A DNA stretch of 64,000 nt from CF-162 sp963667205 (lineage in GTDB: Bacteria > Chloroflexota > Dehalococcoidia > SM23-28-2 > RBG-16-64-32). Of the stretch, positions 42,405 through 50,858 are shown in pieces. The stretch spans positions 744,001 to 808,000 of the forward strand of contig OY762959.1 in the NCBI GenBank assembly GCA_963667205.1, given 5' to 3'. The notes under the pieces are model-generated. The model ran no database searches, was not told the DNA's origin, and saw only the letters and a program-made list of their open reading frames with translations. The position numbers and the translations under genes were made by a program. Positions within the stretch are counted from its first letter, which is position 1, and each line of letters starts with the position of its first letter.

Positions 42405-42611
42405 ATGGGTAAGATCATCGACTGCAACAAGGTCAACCCGCAGAGTGGCTGCGACCACGTGGTACGCGGCGAGACCGAGGAAGAGCTGATGGCGAACGCC
42501 AGGGAGCACGCCGTCGAGCACGGCTTCACAGAAGTGACGCCGGAACTGATCGCGCACATCAAGTCGAACATCCGCGAAGAGACGCCCGAAGACGCCTCGC
42601 GAGCCGGCTAG
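42405..42611 (+). CDS. DUF1059-family small protein
   Basis: 68 residues. MGKIIDCNKVNPQSGCDHVV RGETEEELMANAREHAVEHG is the DUF1059 pattern, including the two Cys. AGAAGGAG lies 6 nt before the ATG. Function unknown. The reading just upstream (about 42330-42400) could encode a helical peptide but has no start. Confidence 0.88.
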   Translation: MGKIIDCNKVNPQSGCDHVVRGETEEELMANAREHAVEHGFTEVTPELIAHIKSNIREETPEDASRAG

Positions 42612-42617
42612 CCGTCA

Positions 42618-43334
42618 TCACTCGGTGCGGGCCTTGACCTGCACCTCCATCATTACGAGCTCGGCCGTTTCGTCCGTCTCGATGGCGATGCGTTCCTCGT
42701 CCCAGATCACCGCTGCGTCGCCGTTGGCGAGCGCGTTGCCGTTGATCGTCAGCGAACCGGCAAGCCCGAGCAGGTAGCCGCCGAAGTCCGGCGCGAACTC
42801 GTGGCCGACGCCCTGCCCCGCCTCCAGCCGCGAGACGTACATCGCAGCGTCCTGGTGCACGAGCAGACTGCCGCCCTCGCGGTCGGGACCGATGACCCGC
42901 AGCAGGCGGTTGGTGCGCTCTTCGGCCGTCGTCTCGCGCGACTCAACGTCCGGCTCGAGGCCGGTCTCACGTGGGATCACCCAGACCTGGATGAACCGCA
43001 CCGCCTCCGTCTCTGAGCCGTTCTGCTCCGAGTGACGAGCGCCCGTACCGAGGGTCATTCGCTGCACTGAGCCGGCCGGCATCGTGTAGGCGTTGTCGAG
43101 GCTGTCCTGGTGGCGGAATGTGCCCTCCGGAACGTAGGTCAGCGCCTCGATGTCGCGGTGCGGGTGCATCGGCCAGATGGCGCCGGGGACGAGCGTGTCG
43201 TCGTTGAACACACGTAGGGTGCCGAAGCTCATGTTCTGCGGGTCGTAGTAGTCGTCGAAGGAGAAGTGCCACTTCGCCCGGAACCAGCCGCCGTCCTTCA
43301 CGTGGATCTCGTCCGCCTTGCGTATCTTGATCAC
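42618..43334 (-). CDS. Pirin-like bicupin (YhhW type)
   Basis: 238 residues. Metal ligands in GAIWPMHPHRDIEALTYVPEG, and QRMTLGTGARHSEQNGSETE downstream; the C-terminal cupin is more degenerate. YhhW/pirin proteins can act as quercetin 2,3-dioxygenases or redox sensors. It overlaps the following reverse-strand gene start by 4 bp, so it is co-transcribed with the two small genes at 43331 and 43737. Confidence 0.92.
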   Translation of the reverse strand: MIKIRKADEIHVKDGGWFRAKWHFSFDDYYDPQNMSFGTLRVFNDDTLVPGAIWPMHPHRDIEALTYVPEGTFRHQDSLDNAYTMPAGSVQRMTLGTGARHSEQNGSETEAVRFIQVWVIPRETGLEPDVESRETTAEERTNRLLRVIGPDREGGSLLVHQDAAMYVSRLEAGQGVGHEFAPDFGGYLLGLAGSLTINGNALANGDAAVIWDEERIAIETDETAELVMMEVQVKARTE

Positions 43335-43735
43335 GTGCTGCCTCCGTCTCCCTTGGCCGGGTGCTCCCAGGGCGGCAGGCGGCCTTCGCGGCGGCCCTTC
43401 TTGCGCTGGATGCCCGACAGTATCTTGAACGTGCGCTCGATGTAGGCCTCATCCTGAGGCACCGTGACGTCTTCGTCGATCGCCTGCGCCGCGCCGCTGC
43501 CGGCAATCGAGACACTCGTCCAGCCGCCGTCGTACTGGCGCACGGAGGCGCGTTGAAACGCATACGAGCGGCCCTCCCCGACGGCGGACGCTCCCAGCTC
43601 GACGCGCGTCAGGCCGGTATCGTCGCCGACGAGAGCCATGCGCAGGCCACCGACCTCCCACAGACGCAGGACGCGCGCGCGAAACCCCGCCTCCTCGCCG
43701 GACGCGAGCGACTTCAGGTCCTTCACGGTCGCCAC
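43331..43735 (-). CDS. OB-fold-like small protein
   Basis: 134 residues. FRARVLRLWEVGGLRMALVG DDTGLTRVEL...ASVRQYDGGWTSVSIAG has the strand pattern of single-stranded nucleic-acid binding OB folds, followed by a basic tail. No name can be given. Its stop overlaps the pirin gene start. Confidence 0.6.
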   Translation of the reverse strand: MATVKDLKSLASGEEAGFRARVLRLWEVGGLRMALVGDDTGLTRVELGASAVGEGRSYAFQRASVRQYDGGWTSVSIAGSGAAQAIDEDVTVPQDEAYIERTFKILSGIQRKKGRREGRLPPWEHPAKGDGGST

Positions 43736-43736
43736 G

Positions 43737-44036
43737 CTAACGGCCCTCCAGCCAGCGGATGACGTCGGCGATGTTCTCGCGCAGGCTGGTGCGCGCCTCG
43801 CCGACGAGCCAGCGATAGCAGTACTGAACGTCCGAACCGGGCGGCGCGTAGTCCTCCCAGGCGAGCACGAAGGCCCGGCCCTGCGCCCTATGGGGCCAGT
43901 CCGGCTGCGGCAGGAGATGGACGTAGATCGTGCCGCCGTCGTCTGTCAGCGCGATGCGGCCGGCTTCGAGGAGATCGGGCCGGTCGTTCGCCTCAAGGAG
44001 CGCCCGCAGCTCGCGCTCGAGGAATCGCAGCGCCAT
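43737..44036 (-). CDS. Hypothetical protein
   Basis: 99 residues, soluble, no family recognised. ALRFLERELRALLEANDRPD opening and QYCYRWLVGEARTSLRENIA near the end. First gene of the reverse unit leading to the pirin. A GGAG and a TACCAT -10-like hexamer lie directly upstream, so its start is either leaderless or weakly SD-led. Confidence 0.6.
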   Translation of the reverse strand: MALRFLERELRALLEANDRPDLLEAGRIALTDDGGTIYVHLLPQPDWPHRAQGRAFVLAWEDYAPPGSDVQYCYRWLVGEARTSLRENIADVIRWLEGR

Positions 44037-44068
44037 AGGACTCCATGGTACACGCGACCGCGCGCCGG

Positions 44069-45088
44069 CTAGCCGTAGAAGGTGTTGGCGATCGCCGTGG
44101 TGTAGGCCAGGAGCTTGTCGGGCTCGAGGTTGTACACCGGCGGCACAAGCGTCAGTGAGTCGGCGACCTCGTATACGGGCGCGATGCGCTTGCGCACCTC
44201 ATCCGCCGAGCCGCAGACAACGAACGTCTGGGCCATCTCGTCCGTGACGTGCTTCGCCGCGCCGATGTAGTCGCCCTGCTTGACGCCCTCCTGCAGCAGC
44301 TTCGCTTCCTTCTGGAAGCCGTGGGCCGCGAAGAACTCCTCGTATTGCTCGGCACCGGCATAGAAGGCGACGGTGGCGCGCGCGTCCTCGATCGCCTGCG
44401 CGCGGTCTTCGTTGACCGCCACCCAGAGCCAGACGTTGAACTCGATATCGCTACGCTGCTTGCCGCCGCGATCGAGGCCCTGCTTGAGGTAGTCCGGCAT
44501 CCGCGTGACGCACCAGTCGACCGACCAGATCGGATGGCCGAGGACGCTGTCGGCGATCTCGGCGGCGAGGCTGATGAGCGGGCCCCGCAACGCCGCGATC
44601 CAGACGGGGATGTCCGGGCGCACGGGCGCGGGTGGCGGCTGCAGCTGGCTCCAGTCGTGGCGGTGGTACTTGCCTTCGTAGGTCGTCAGCTCGCCGGTGT
44701 GCGCCTTCGCGTTGACCAGGCGGACGATCTGGACGACTTCGCGCATGTGGGCGAGCGGCTTGCCATACGCCGCGCCGAAGAAGCCCTCGCTCCACGCCTG
44801 TACGCTGGTGCCGAGGCCGAGCGTGAAGCGGCCGTTGCTGAGGCGGTCCATGTCCATCGCCGCCATCGCCGTCTCGAAGGGACTGCGCACGAAGGCGATG
44901 GCGATGCCGGACGCCAGGCGCACGCGCTGGGTGACGGCGGCGGCCGCGGCGAGGGGGATGAAGGGCGGGCCGTAGACCTGCGGCGCGAAGACGCCTTCGA
45001 GGCCGGCCTCCTCGGCCATCTTCGCCTGCATCGTGACGACGGGCGCGGGCAGAGGCGACACGACGCCCCAGAACTTCGGCTTGCTCAT
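44069..45088 (-). CDS. LLM-class (F420-dependent) oxidoreductase
   Basis: 339 residues from ATG at 45088; the upstream extension to 45157 is Arg-rich and discounted. Luciferase-like TIM-barrel landmarks: AEEAGLEGVFAPQVYGPPFI, RVRLASGIAIAFVRSPFETA, MDRLSNGRFTLGLGTSVQAW, PVWIAALRGPLISLAAEIAD. Such proteins use F420H2 (or FMN) to transfer hydride; the substrate is unknown. Divergent from glpK. Confidence 0.9.
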   Translation of the reverse strand: MSKPKFWGVVSPLPAPVVTMQAKMAEEAGLEGVFAPQVYGPPFIPLAAAAAVTQRVRLASGIAIAFVRSPFETAMAAMDMDRLSNGRFTLGLGTSVQAWSEGFFGAAYGKPLAHMREVVQIVRLVNAKAHTGELTTYEGKYHRHDWSQLQPPPAPVRPDIPVWIAALRGPLISLAAEIADSVLGHPIWSVDWCVTRMPDYLKQGLDRGGKQRSDIEFNVWLWVAVNEDRAQAIEDARATVAFYAGAEQYEEFFAAHGFQKEAKLLQEGVKQGDYIGAAKHVTDEMAQTFVVCGSADEVRKRIAPVYEVADSLTLVPPVYNLEPDKLLAYTTAIANTFYG

Positions 45089-45189
45089 AGCGCCCCAAAG
45101 TCTGTCACCGGCCGCCCGGCGCGTCAACGCCCGCGGCCGGGGCATTGCCCTCGACACCCGTCGCGCGGCGGTGCTACTCTTTGCGCGCC

Positions 45190-46677
45190 ATGCCGGACTT
45201 CGTACTCGCGCTAGACCAGGGAACGTCGTCGTCGCGCGCGATCGTCTTCGACCACGCCGGCGAGATCCGGGGCGTCTCTCAGCAGCCGTTCGAGCAGATC
45301 TACCCGCAGCCGGGATGGGTGGAGCACGACCCGGAGGAGATCTGGCGCACGCAGCTGGAAACGGCGCGCGCGGCGATCGAGGAGGCCGGCGCGTCGGCCG
45401 CCGACGTCTCCGCCATCGGCATTACGAACCAGCGCGAGACGACTGTGATCTGGGACCGCGACGGCAGGCCGGTGCACAACGCTATCGTCTGGCAGGACCG
45501 CCGCACGGCCGCTCTCTGCGATGAGCTGCGCGAACGTGGCCTCGAAGAGATGTTCCGCGAGCGCACGGGCCTCCTTCTCGATCCGTACTTCTCCGGCACG
45601 AAGGTAAAATGGCTGCTCGACAACGTCGAGGGCGCGCGCAAACGAGCCGAGGCCGGCGAGCTGATGTTCGGCACGGTCGACTCGTGGCTCATGTACCGGC
45701 TCTGCGGCGTCCACGCCACGGACTACACGAACGCCTCGCGCACGCTGCTCTACAACATCTTCGAGCAACGCTGGGACGACGAGCTGCTGCCCGCGCTCGA
45801 CGTTCCTGAGTCGCTTCTGCCGGCGGTGCAGGCGTCATCGGGCGCCTTCGGCGAGACGACTCTCTTCGGCGGCTCGATACCGGTCGCGGGCGTCGCCGGC
45901 GATCAGCACGCAGCGCTGTTCGGGCAGGCGTGCTTCCGGCCGGGCATGGCGAAAAACACGTACGGGACGGGGGCGTTCCTCCTGATGAACACGGGCGACG
46001 CGCCGCCGCGCTCCCGTTCGCTGATCACGACGATCGCCTGGGGTCTGCCGGAGAACGGAGGCGACGCCGTGACCTACGCGCTCGAAGGATCGATCTTCAT
46101 CGCCGGCGCCGCGGTGCAGTGGCTGCGCGACGAGCTGGGCCTCTTCGCCAACGCCGCCGACAGTGCCGAACTGGCCGCCAGTGTGCCGGACTCCAACGGC
46201 GTCTACGTCGTGCCGGCGTTCGTCGGTCTCGGTGCGCCGCACTGGGACCCGCACGCGCGCGGCGCGATTCTGGGGCTGACGCGGGGCGCCAACCGGGCGC
46301 ACATCACGCGCGCCACGCTGGAGTCGATCGCCTACCAGGTGCGCGACGCGGCCGAGGCGATGGAGCGCGACTCCGGGACGCGCCTGGCAGAGCTGCGGGT
46401 GGACGGCGGCGCGGCGGCCAACGACCTGCTACTGCAGATGCAGGCGGACATCCTGGGCCGCGAGGTGGTGCGGCCTGCCTGCCTGGAGACGACGGCGCTA
46501 GGCGCGGCCTACCTGGCGGGGCTGGCGACCGGGTTCTGGAAGAACCGTGAGGACGTCACGGATAACTGGCGCGAGGAGCGCCGCTTCTCCCCGGCGATGC
46601 CGGATGACAGGCGCGAGGAGATGTACGCGGGCTGGCAGCGGGCGATCGAGCACGCCAAAGGCTGGGCGGCGGACTAA
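45190..46677 (+). CDS. glpK: Glycerol kinase
   Basis: 495 residues. FGGY kinase making glycerol-3-phosphate. LALDQGTSSSRAIVFDHAGE at the N-terminus, WVEHDPEEIW, AIGITNQRETTVIWDR, VDSWLMYRL, the ATP-binding GVAGDQHAALFGQAC and KNTYGTGAFLLMNTG, and LRVDGGAAANDLLLQMQAD. ATG at 45190 lies 9 nt after a TACTCT -10-like box with no SD. Not accompanied by glpD or glpF here. Confidence 0.97.
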   Translation: MPDFVLALDQGTSSSRAIVFDHAGEIRGVSQQPFEQIYPQPGWVEHDPEEIWRTQLETARAAIEEAGASAADVSAIGITNQRETTVIWDRDGRPVHNAIVWQDRRTAALCDELRERGLEEMFRERTGLLLDPYFSGTKVKWLLDNVEGARKRAEAGELMFGTVDSWLMYRLCGVHATDYTNASRTLLYNIFEQRWDDELLPALDVPESLLPAVQASSGAFGETTLFGGSIPVAGVAGDQHAALFGQACFRPGMAKNTYGTGAFLLMNTGDAPPRSRSLITTIAWGLPENGGDAVTYALEGSIFIAGAAVQWLRDELGLFANAADSAELAASVPDSNGVYVVPAFVGLGAPHWDPHARGAILGLTRGANRAHITRATLESIAYQVRDAAEAMERDSGTRLAELRVDGGAAANDLLLQMQADILGREVVRPACLETTALGAAYLAGLATGFWKNREDVTDNWREERRFSPAMPDDRREEMYAGWQRAIEHAKGWAAD

Positions 46678-48035
46678 GGCGGAGTGCCGGTCGGCGACGG
46701 AGTCAGCGTTGGTGAGGGCGTCGGGGTCGACGTTGGCGGTGGCGTGTCGGTGGCAACGGCCGTCGGCGTCGGCGTCTGCGGCGGCGAGGCCGTCGGCGCG
46801 GTCGTCGGCGCGGTCGTCGAGAAGAAGGGCGTGGGCGATGCCGTCGCCGTCGCCGTCGCCGAAGGCGTGGCGGAAGGCGTGACTGTAGGCGAGGCAGTGG
46901 GCGGCGGCGGGCCCGGGTGGACGGCGGGCGGGGCGGCCTGCGGCGCCAGGCCGTAGCGCGGCGCCATGAAGTTCCAGACGATCAGCGACAGACGCGAGCC
47001 GAACGAGAATCCGTGGTACTCAGTCGGCGCATACTGGGAGTAGTACGAGATCGCGTAGGCCTTCTCCGTGCCGTCGGCGCCGACGAAACTGACGAGGCCG
47101 ACGTCGTTGTTCACCCAGCCGTCGAAGTCCCAGTGGTAGCCGATCTTGTGGCCGACCTCGGCGTTCCACGGCAGGTACTTCGGCAGGATGTGGTCGACGT
47201 AGGCGAACGAGTTGCGCAGGACACCGACCGCGTAGTCGGTCCACTCGGCGTCGAAGAGTTCGCCGTACCAGAGGCGGGAGAGGATGTCGTTCGTCTCAAG
47301 CGCAGTGAGGATGTTCGGCTCGTAGGGTTCGCTGCCGTAGTAGGGCACGTGGTCGAACTGGAAGGTCTCCATGCCCCACTCATCCATCAGCGAGCGGGCG
47401 TGCGCTTCGCCGGCATGGAAGTCGCCGAAGATGACGCCGAGGAAGTTGCGGACCTCCGGCGGGAAGCTGCCGCCGATGCCCTTCTGCACGCTCCACGAGA
47501 CCGAGCCGGGGCTGGCGGCGCCGTCCTCGAAGCGGTCGACGGCGGCCATCAGCGCGAACAGGTTGATCACACAGCCGGTCTTGTGAACCGAGTTGCCGTT
47601 GACGGAGACCGTCTCGCCGGTCTGCAGGTCGGTGACGGCGATGCCGATGCCGATGCCGCCGATCTGTGACACGTAGGCGTTGATTTCGGACTCCAGGATG
47701 TCGCGCAGGCCCAGCAGCTCGTCTTCGGCGGTGTTCTCTGGCCGGGTGCCGTGCGAGTCGGGGACGACGGTGCCTGGCTGGTCGCCTCCGACCTGCGGCT
47801 CGCCGACCAGCGCCGAGGGCGAGGACGACGGCGAAGGAGACGGCGAGGGCGATCGCGACGTCGTCGGCGATGGCGCCACGCTGGGAGACGCGGTTGCCGT
47901 GGCCGTCGCGGTCGCAGCGCCGGGCGTGGAGGCAGGCGCCTCGTCCTGCGAGGCGATCAGGAAGACGGCGGTCCCCAGGGACACACCTGCTGCAATGGCG
48001 ACGGGTATGAAGATGCGGATGAGTAGGCGACGGAT
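46674..48035 (-). CDS. Exported class A beta-lactamase-fold protein with altered active site, apparent ATC start
   Basis: The 436-residue frame from GTG at 47984 lacks half of its membrane anchor; upstream codons read IRRLLIRIFIPVAIAAGVSL, a textbook basic-plus-hydrophobic signal. No ATG/GTG/TTG precedes it, but ATC at 48035 has AAAAGAGG exactly 7 nt upstream, giving 453 residues. A Ser/Pro/Thr-rich linker, a beta-lactamase2-like domain (GIGIAVTDLQTGETVSVNGN...ALMAAVDRFED) and a 75-residue Pro/Thr tail follow. The SxxK position reads CVIN (HKTGCVINLF), so nucleophile and base Lys are replaced; HKIG may be the KTG equivalent. Probably a non-catalytic or altered wall protein. Confidence 0.72.
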   Translation of the reverse strand: MRRLLIRIFIPVAIAAGVSLGTAVFLIASQDEAPASTPGAATATATATASPSVAPSPTTSRSPSPSPSPSSSPSALVGEPQVGGDQPGTVVPDSHGTRPENTAEDELLGLRDILESEINAYVSQIGGIGIGIAVTDLQTGETVSVNGNSVHKTGCVINLFALMAAVDRFEDGAASPGSVSWSVQKGIGGSFPPEVRNFLGVIFGDFHAGEAHARSLMDEWGMETFQFDHVPYYGSEPYEPNILTALETNDILSRLWYGELFDAEWTDYAVGVLRNSFAYVDHILPKYLPWNAEVGHKIGYHWDFDGWVNNDVGLVSFVGADGTEKAYAISYYSQYAPTEYHGFSFGSRLSLIVWNFMAPRYGLAPQAAPPAVHPGPPPPTASPTVTPSATPSATATATASPTPFFSTTAPTTAPTASPPQTPTPTAVATDTPPPTSTPTPSPTLTPSPTGTPP

Positions 48036-48224
48036 TAGGATACCTCTTTTGCCGGTCTCAGCGTTATGGTCAGTCCTTTATCATCTACGGAGGCGGAGCG
48101 AGCGTCCACCCTTGAGGCATGTTCTACCCTGCTTAAACGCGCTAGGAGGCCGGCTGGATATCCATTTCGCGGAGGATTCCACAAGTTTTCAACTTTTCGA
48201 CAAGGCCATGCTAGACTGACTTTC

Positions 48225-49670
48225 GTGGCTGCCTCGCTCATCAAGGACCTCAAGTCCGCCATCGGGGCGAAGTACGTTCTCCACGCCCCGGAAGACCTCC
48301 TCGTCTACGAGTATGACGCCACTATCGAGCGGGGGTTACCGGAGGTGGTGGTTCTACCCGAGACGACCGAAGAGGTGGCGGCAGCCGTGCGCGCGGCAAG
48401 GCGGCACGGCGTTCCCGTAACGGCTCGCGGTTCCGGCACCGGACTCTCCGGCGGCGCTATCCCCTGCGAGGGCGGGATCGTCATCGTCACGGCGCGCATG
48501 AACCGCATCCTCAAGCTCGACGCGGCGAACCGGCTGGCGGCCGTTCAGCCGGGCGTGATCAACCTCGACATCTCGAAAGCCGCGGCGCCGCACGGCCTCT
48601 ACTTCGCCCCAGACCCTTCGAGCCAGAAGGCGTGCAGCATCGGCGGCAACGTAGCGCAGAACGCCGGCGGGCCGCACACGCTGCGCTACGGATCGACGGT
48701 CAACCACGTGCTCGGCCTCGAGATCGTGACGCCCGACGGTGAAATCGTCACCCTCGGCGGCGAGGCGCTCGGCGTTCCCGGGTACGACCTGGCGGGCCTC
48801 GTCGTCGGCTCGGAGGGGACGCTGGCGATCGTCACGGCCGTCGTCGTGCGGCTCCTTCCGCTGGCGCCGTCGACGATCACGCTGCTGGCGGTCTTCGACG
48901 AAGTGCGGCAGGCGTCGGAGGCGGTTTCGGCGGTGATCGCCGCGGGCGTGCTACCGGCAGCGCTGGAGATGATCGATGGCAAGACGATGCAGGCGGTCGA
49001 GCCGTTCGTCAATGCGGGCTACCCACCGGACGCTGACGCCGCGCTGCTGATCGAAGTCGAGGGGCTGGAGGAGGAAACGTCGGAGCAGGCCACGGCGGTG
49101 CGTGCGACGTGCGAGGCGAGCGGCGCGCGCGAGATACGGGTCGGCATGTCGCCGGAGGAACGGGAGAAGCTGTGGGCAGGTCGCAAGGGTGCGTTAGGGG
49201 CGCTGGGGCGGCTGGCACCGTCCTACTACATCCTGGACGGTGTAGTCCCGCGCACGCGCCTGCCAGACGTGCTCTCGGGCGTCTACGAGGCCTGTGAGCG
49301 CTACAAGATTCCCGTCGCTAACGTATTCCACGCCGGAGACGGCAATCTGCACCCGAACCTCATGTTCGACGACAGCGTACCGGGGGAGTCGGAGCGTGTC
49401 CTGGAGCTGGGCGAGGAGATCATGCGGCTCTGCGTCGACGCCGGCGGCTCGATCACCGGCGAGCACGGCGTGGGCTTCGAGAAGCGCAACTACATGTCGT
49501 GGATCTTCTCTGAAGACGACCTCGCGGTGATGGGGCGCGTGAAGAGCGCGTTCGGCGCCGGCGAGCGGTTCAATCCCGGCAAGATGTTCCCGGCGTCGAA
49601 GGGTTGCGGCGAGGTGTCGTCCCGGATGAAGGCCGCGATCACCAGGGTCGGCCCCGAAGCCTACGTCTGA
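48225..49670 (+). CDS. glcD: Glycolate oxidase FAD subunit GlcD
   Basis: 481 residues from the GTG at 48225; TAGACT ends 7 nt before it, so the start looks leaderless and the longer frame to 48066 is discounted. FAD-binding type 4 motifs: PVTARGSGTGLSGGAIP, CSIGGNVAQNAGGPHTLRYG, VGSEGTLAIVT; C-terminal FAD-oxidase domain with VFHAGDGNLHPNL and GSITGEHGVGFEKRNYM. Oxidises glycolate/D-lactate-type 2-hydroxy acids. First gene of glcDEF. Confidence 0.95.
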   Translation: MAASLIKDLKSAIGAKYVLHAPEDLLVYEYDATIERGLPEVVVLPETTEEVAAAVRAARRHGVPVTARGSGTGLSGGAIPCEGGIVIVTARMNRILKLDAANRLAAVQPGVINLDISKAAAPHGLYFAPDPSSQKACSIGGNVAQNAGGPHTLRYGSTVNHVLGLEIVTPDGEIVTLGGEALGVPGYDLAGLVVGSEGTLAIVTAVVVRLLPLAPSTITLLAVFDEVRQASEAVSAVIAAGVLPAALEMIDGKTMQAVEPFVNAGYPPDADAALLIEVEGLEEETSEQATAVRATCEASGAREIRVGMSPEEREKLWAGRKGALGALGRLAPSYYILDGVVPRTRLPDVLSGVYEACERYKIPVANVFHAGDGNLHPNLMFDDSVPGESERVLELGEEIMRLCVDAGGSITGEHGVGFEKRNYMSWIFSEDDLAVMGRVKSAFGAGERFNPGKMFPASKGCGEVSSRMKAAITRVGPEAYV

Positions 49671-49673
49671 GCG

Positions 49674-50858
49674 ATGGTAAGCCAGGCGACTCTGCTGACC
49701 GAGCTCCAGACGATTGCCGGCGCGGAGAACGTGCGCCCGGGCAGCGACGGGTTCGCGGTCGACGGCGTTACGCCAGAGGCGGTCGTTCGGCCGGCGACGG
49801 CCGAGGCCGCCGCGGCGGTGATCCGCCACGCCAACGCGGAGAAGCTGGCCGTGATCCCGGTCGGCGGCGAGCAGCGCGCCGGGCCGGGCAACGTGCCGGC
49901 GCGCTACGACATCGCGCTCGACGTCAGCGGCCTGAGCGCGATCGTCGACTACGAGCCGGAGGACCTGACTATCACCTGCGGCGCCGGTATGACGCTGGGC
50001 GCGCTGCGAGAAGCGACGGCGGCAGCCGGCCAGATGGTGCCGTTCGACCCGGATATCAGCGGCGAAGCGACGATCGGCGGCGGTCTCGCGGCGGACCTCT
50101 GGGGCCCGTCGCGGCTCTCGCTCGGTGGGCCGCGCGACTTCACGATCGGCCTGCGCGTAATCACCGGCGACGGCTTGATCACGCGCGCCGGTGGCCGCGT
50201 CGTTAAGAACGTCGCCGGCTACGACCTGTGCAAGCTCTATGTCGGCTCCCTGGGCACGCTCGCAGTCATCACCGAAGCGACGTTCAAAGTGCTGCCCCTG
50301 CCGAAGGCGACCCGCGATCTCGCCTTCGCGTCCGCGTCGGCAGCCGATGCGTGCGGCATCGCCAACGAGGCGCTGATGCGCGGCCTCAGCCTGCGCTCCG
50401 CCGCGATCACCCGCGCCGACGGGGTCTGGCGGCTGGCCGTCACGCTCGCCGGATCGGAGGCAGCGGTCGAGCGTTCGATGCGGGAGCTCGCTTCGTCGGC
50501 GGGAGACAAGAGACCGGAGACGGGAGATAGGATCGGACTCGATGAGGGTGGTGCGATCGGCGTGCGCGTCGCGGTCCAGCCCTCGGCGCTGACGTCGTTG
50601 CTCGAAAGCCTGGCGGCGGACGCCCGCTTCGTGGCGTATCCGACGCTCGGCGTCGTGCGCCTGCGGTTGAAGGACGAGTCTGATCTGCCCGCGCTCACGG
50701 CGATGGGCGGGATCGTCGAGGACGCACCGCCAGAGGTGAAGCGCCGGATCGACGTCTTCGGCCCGGCGCCCTCGTCGCTGCCTCTGATGCGGGCGGTCAA
50801 GGCGCAGCTCGACCCGAACGGCGTGCTCAGCCCGGGCCGCTTCGTGGGGCGGCTGTGA
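49674..50858 (+). CDS. glcE: Glycolate oxidase FAD-binding subunit GlcE
   Basis: 394 residues. A second FAD-binding type 4 protein, shorter than GlcD: VIPVGGEQRAGPGNVPARYD, TIGGGLAADLWGPSRLSLGG, GRVVKNVAGYDLCKLYVGSL, and a C-terminal NGVLSPGRFVGRL. ATG lies 3 bp after glcD; its stop overlaps the glcF start by 4 bp. Confidence 0.93.
   Translation: MVSQATLLTELQTIAGAENVRPGSDGFAVDGVTPEAVVRPATAEAAAAVIRHANAEKLAVIPVGGEQRAGPGNVPARYDIALDVSGLSAIVDYEPEDLTITCGAGMTLGALREATAAAGQMVPFDPDISGEATIGGGLAADLWGPSRLSLGGPRDFTIGLRVITGDGLITRAGGRVVKNVAGYDLCKLYVGSLGTLAVITEATFKVLPLPKATRDLAFASASAADACGIANEALMRGLSLRSAAITRADGVWRLAVTLAGSEAAVERSMRELASSAGDKRPETGDRIGLDEGGAIGVRVAVQPSALTSLLESLAADARFVAYPTLGVVRLRLKDESDLPALTAMGGIVEDAPPEVKRRIDVFGPAPSSLPLMRAVKAQLDPNGVLSPGRFVGRL

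Noticed and set aside
46684..46956. Plus-strand Gly/Val-rich ORF opposite the Pro/Thr tail of the beta-lactamase-fold gene
   Set aside because: Antisense of a low-complexity repeat; not a real gene.
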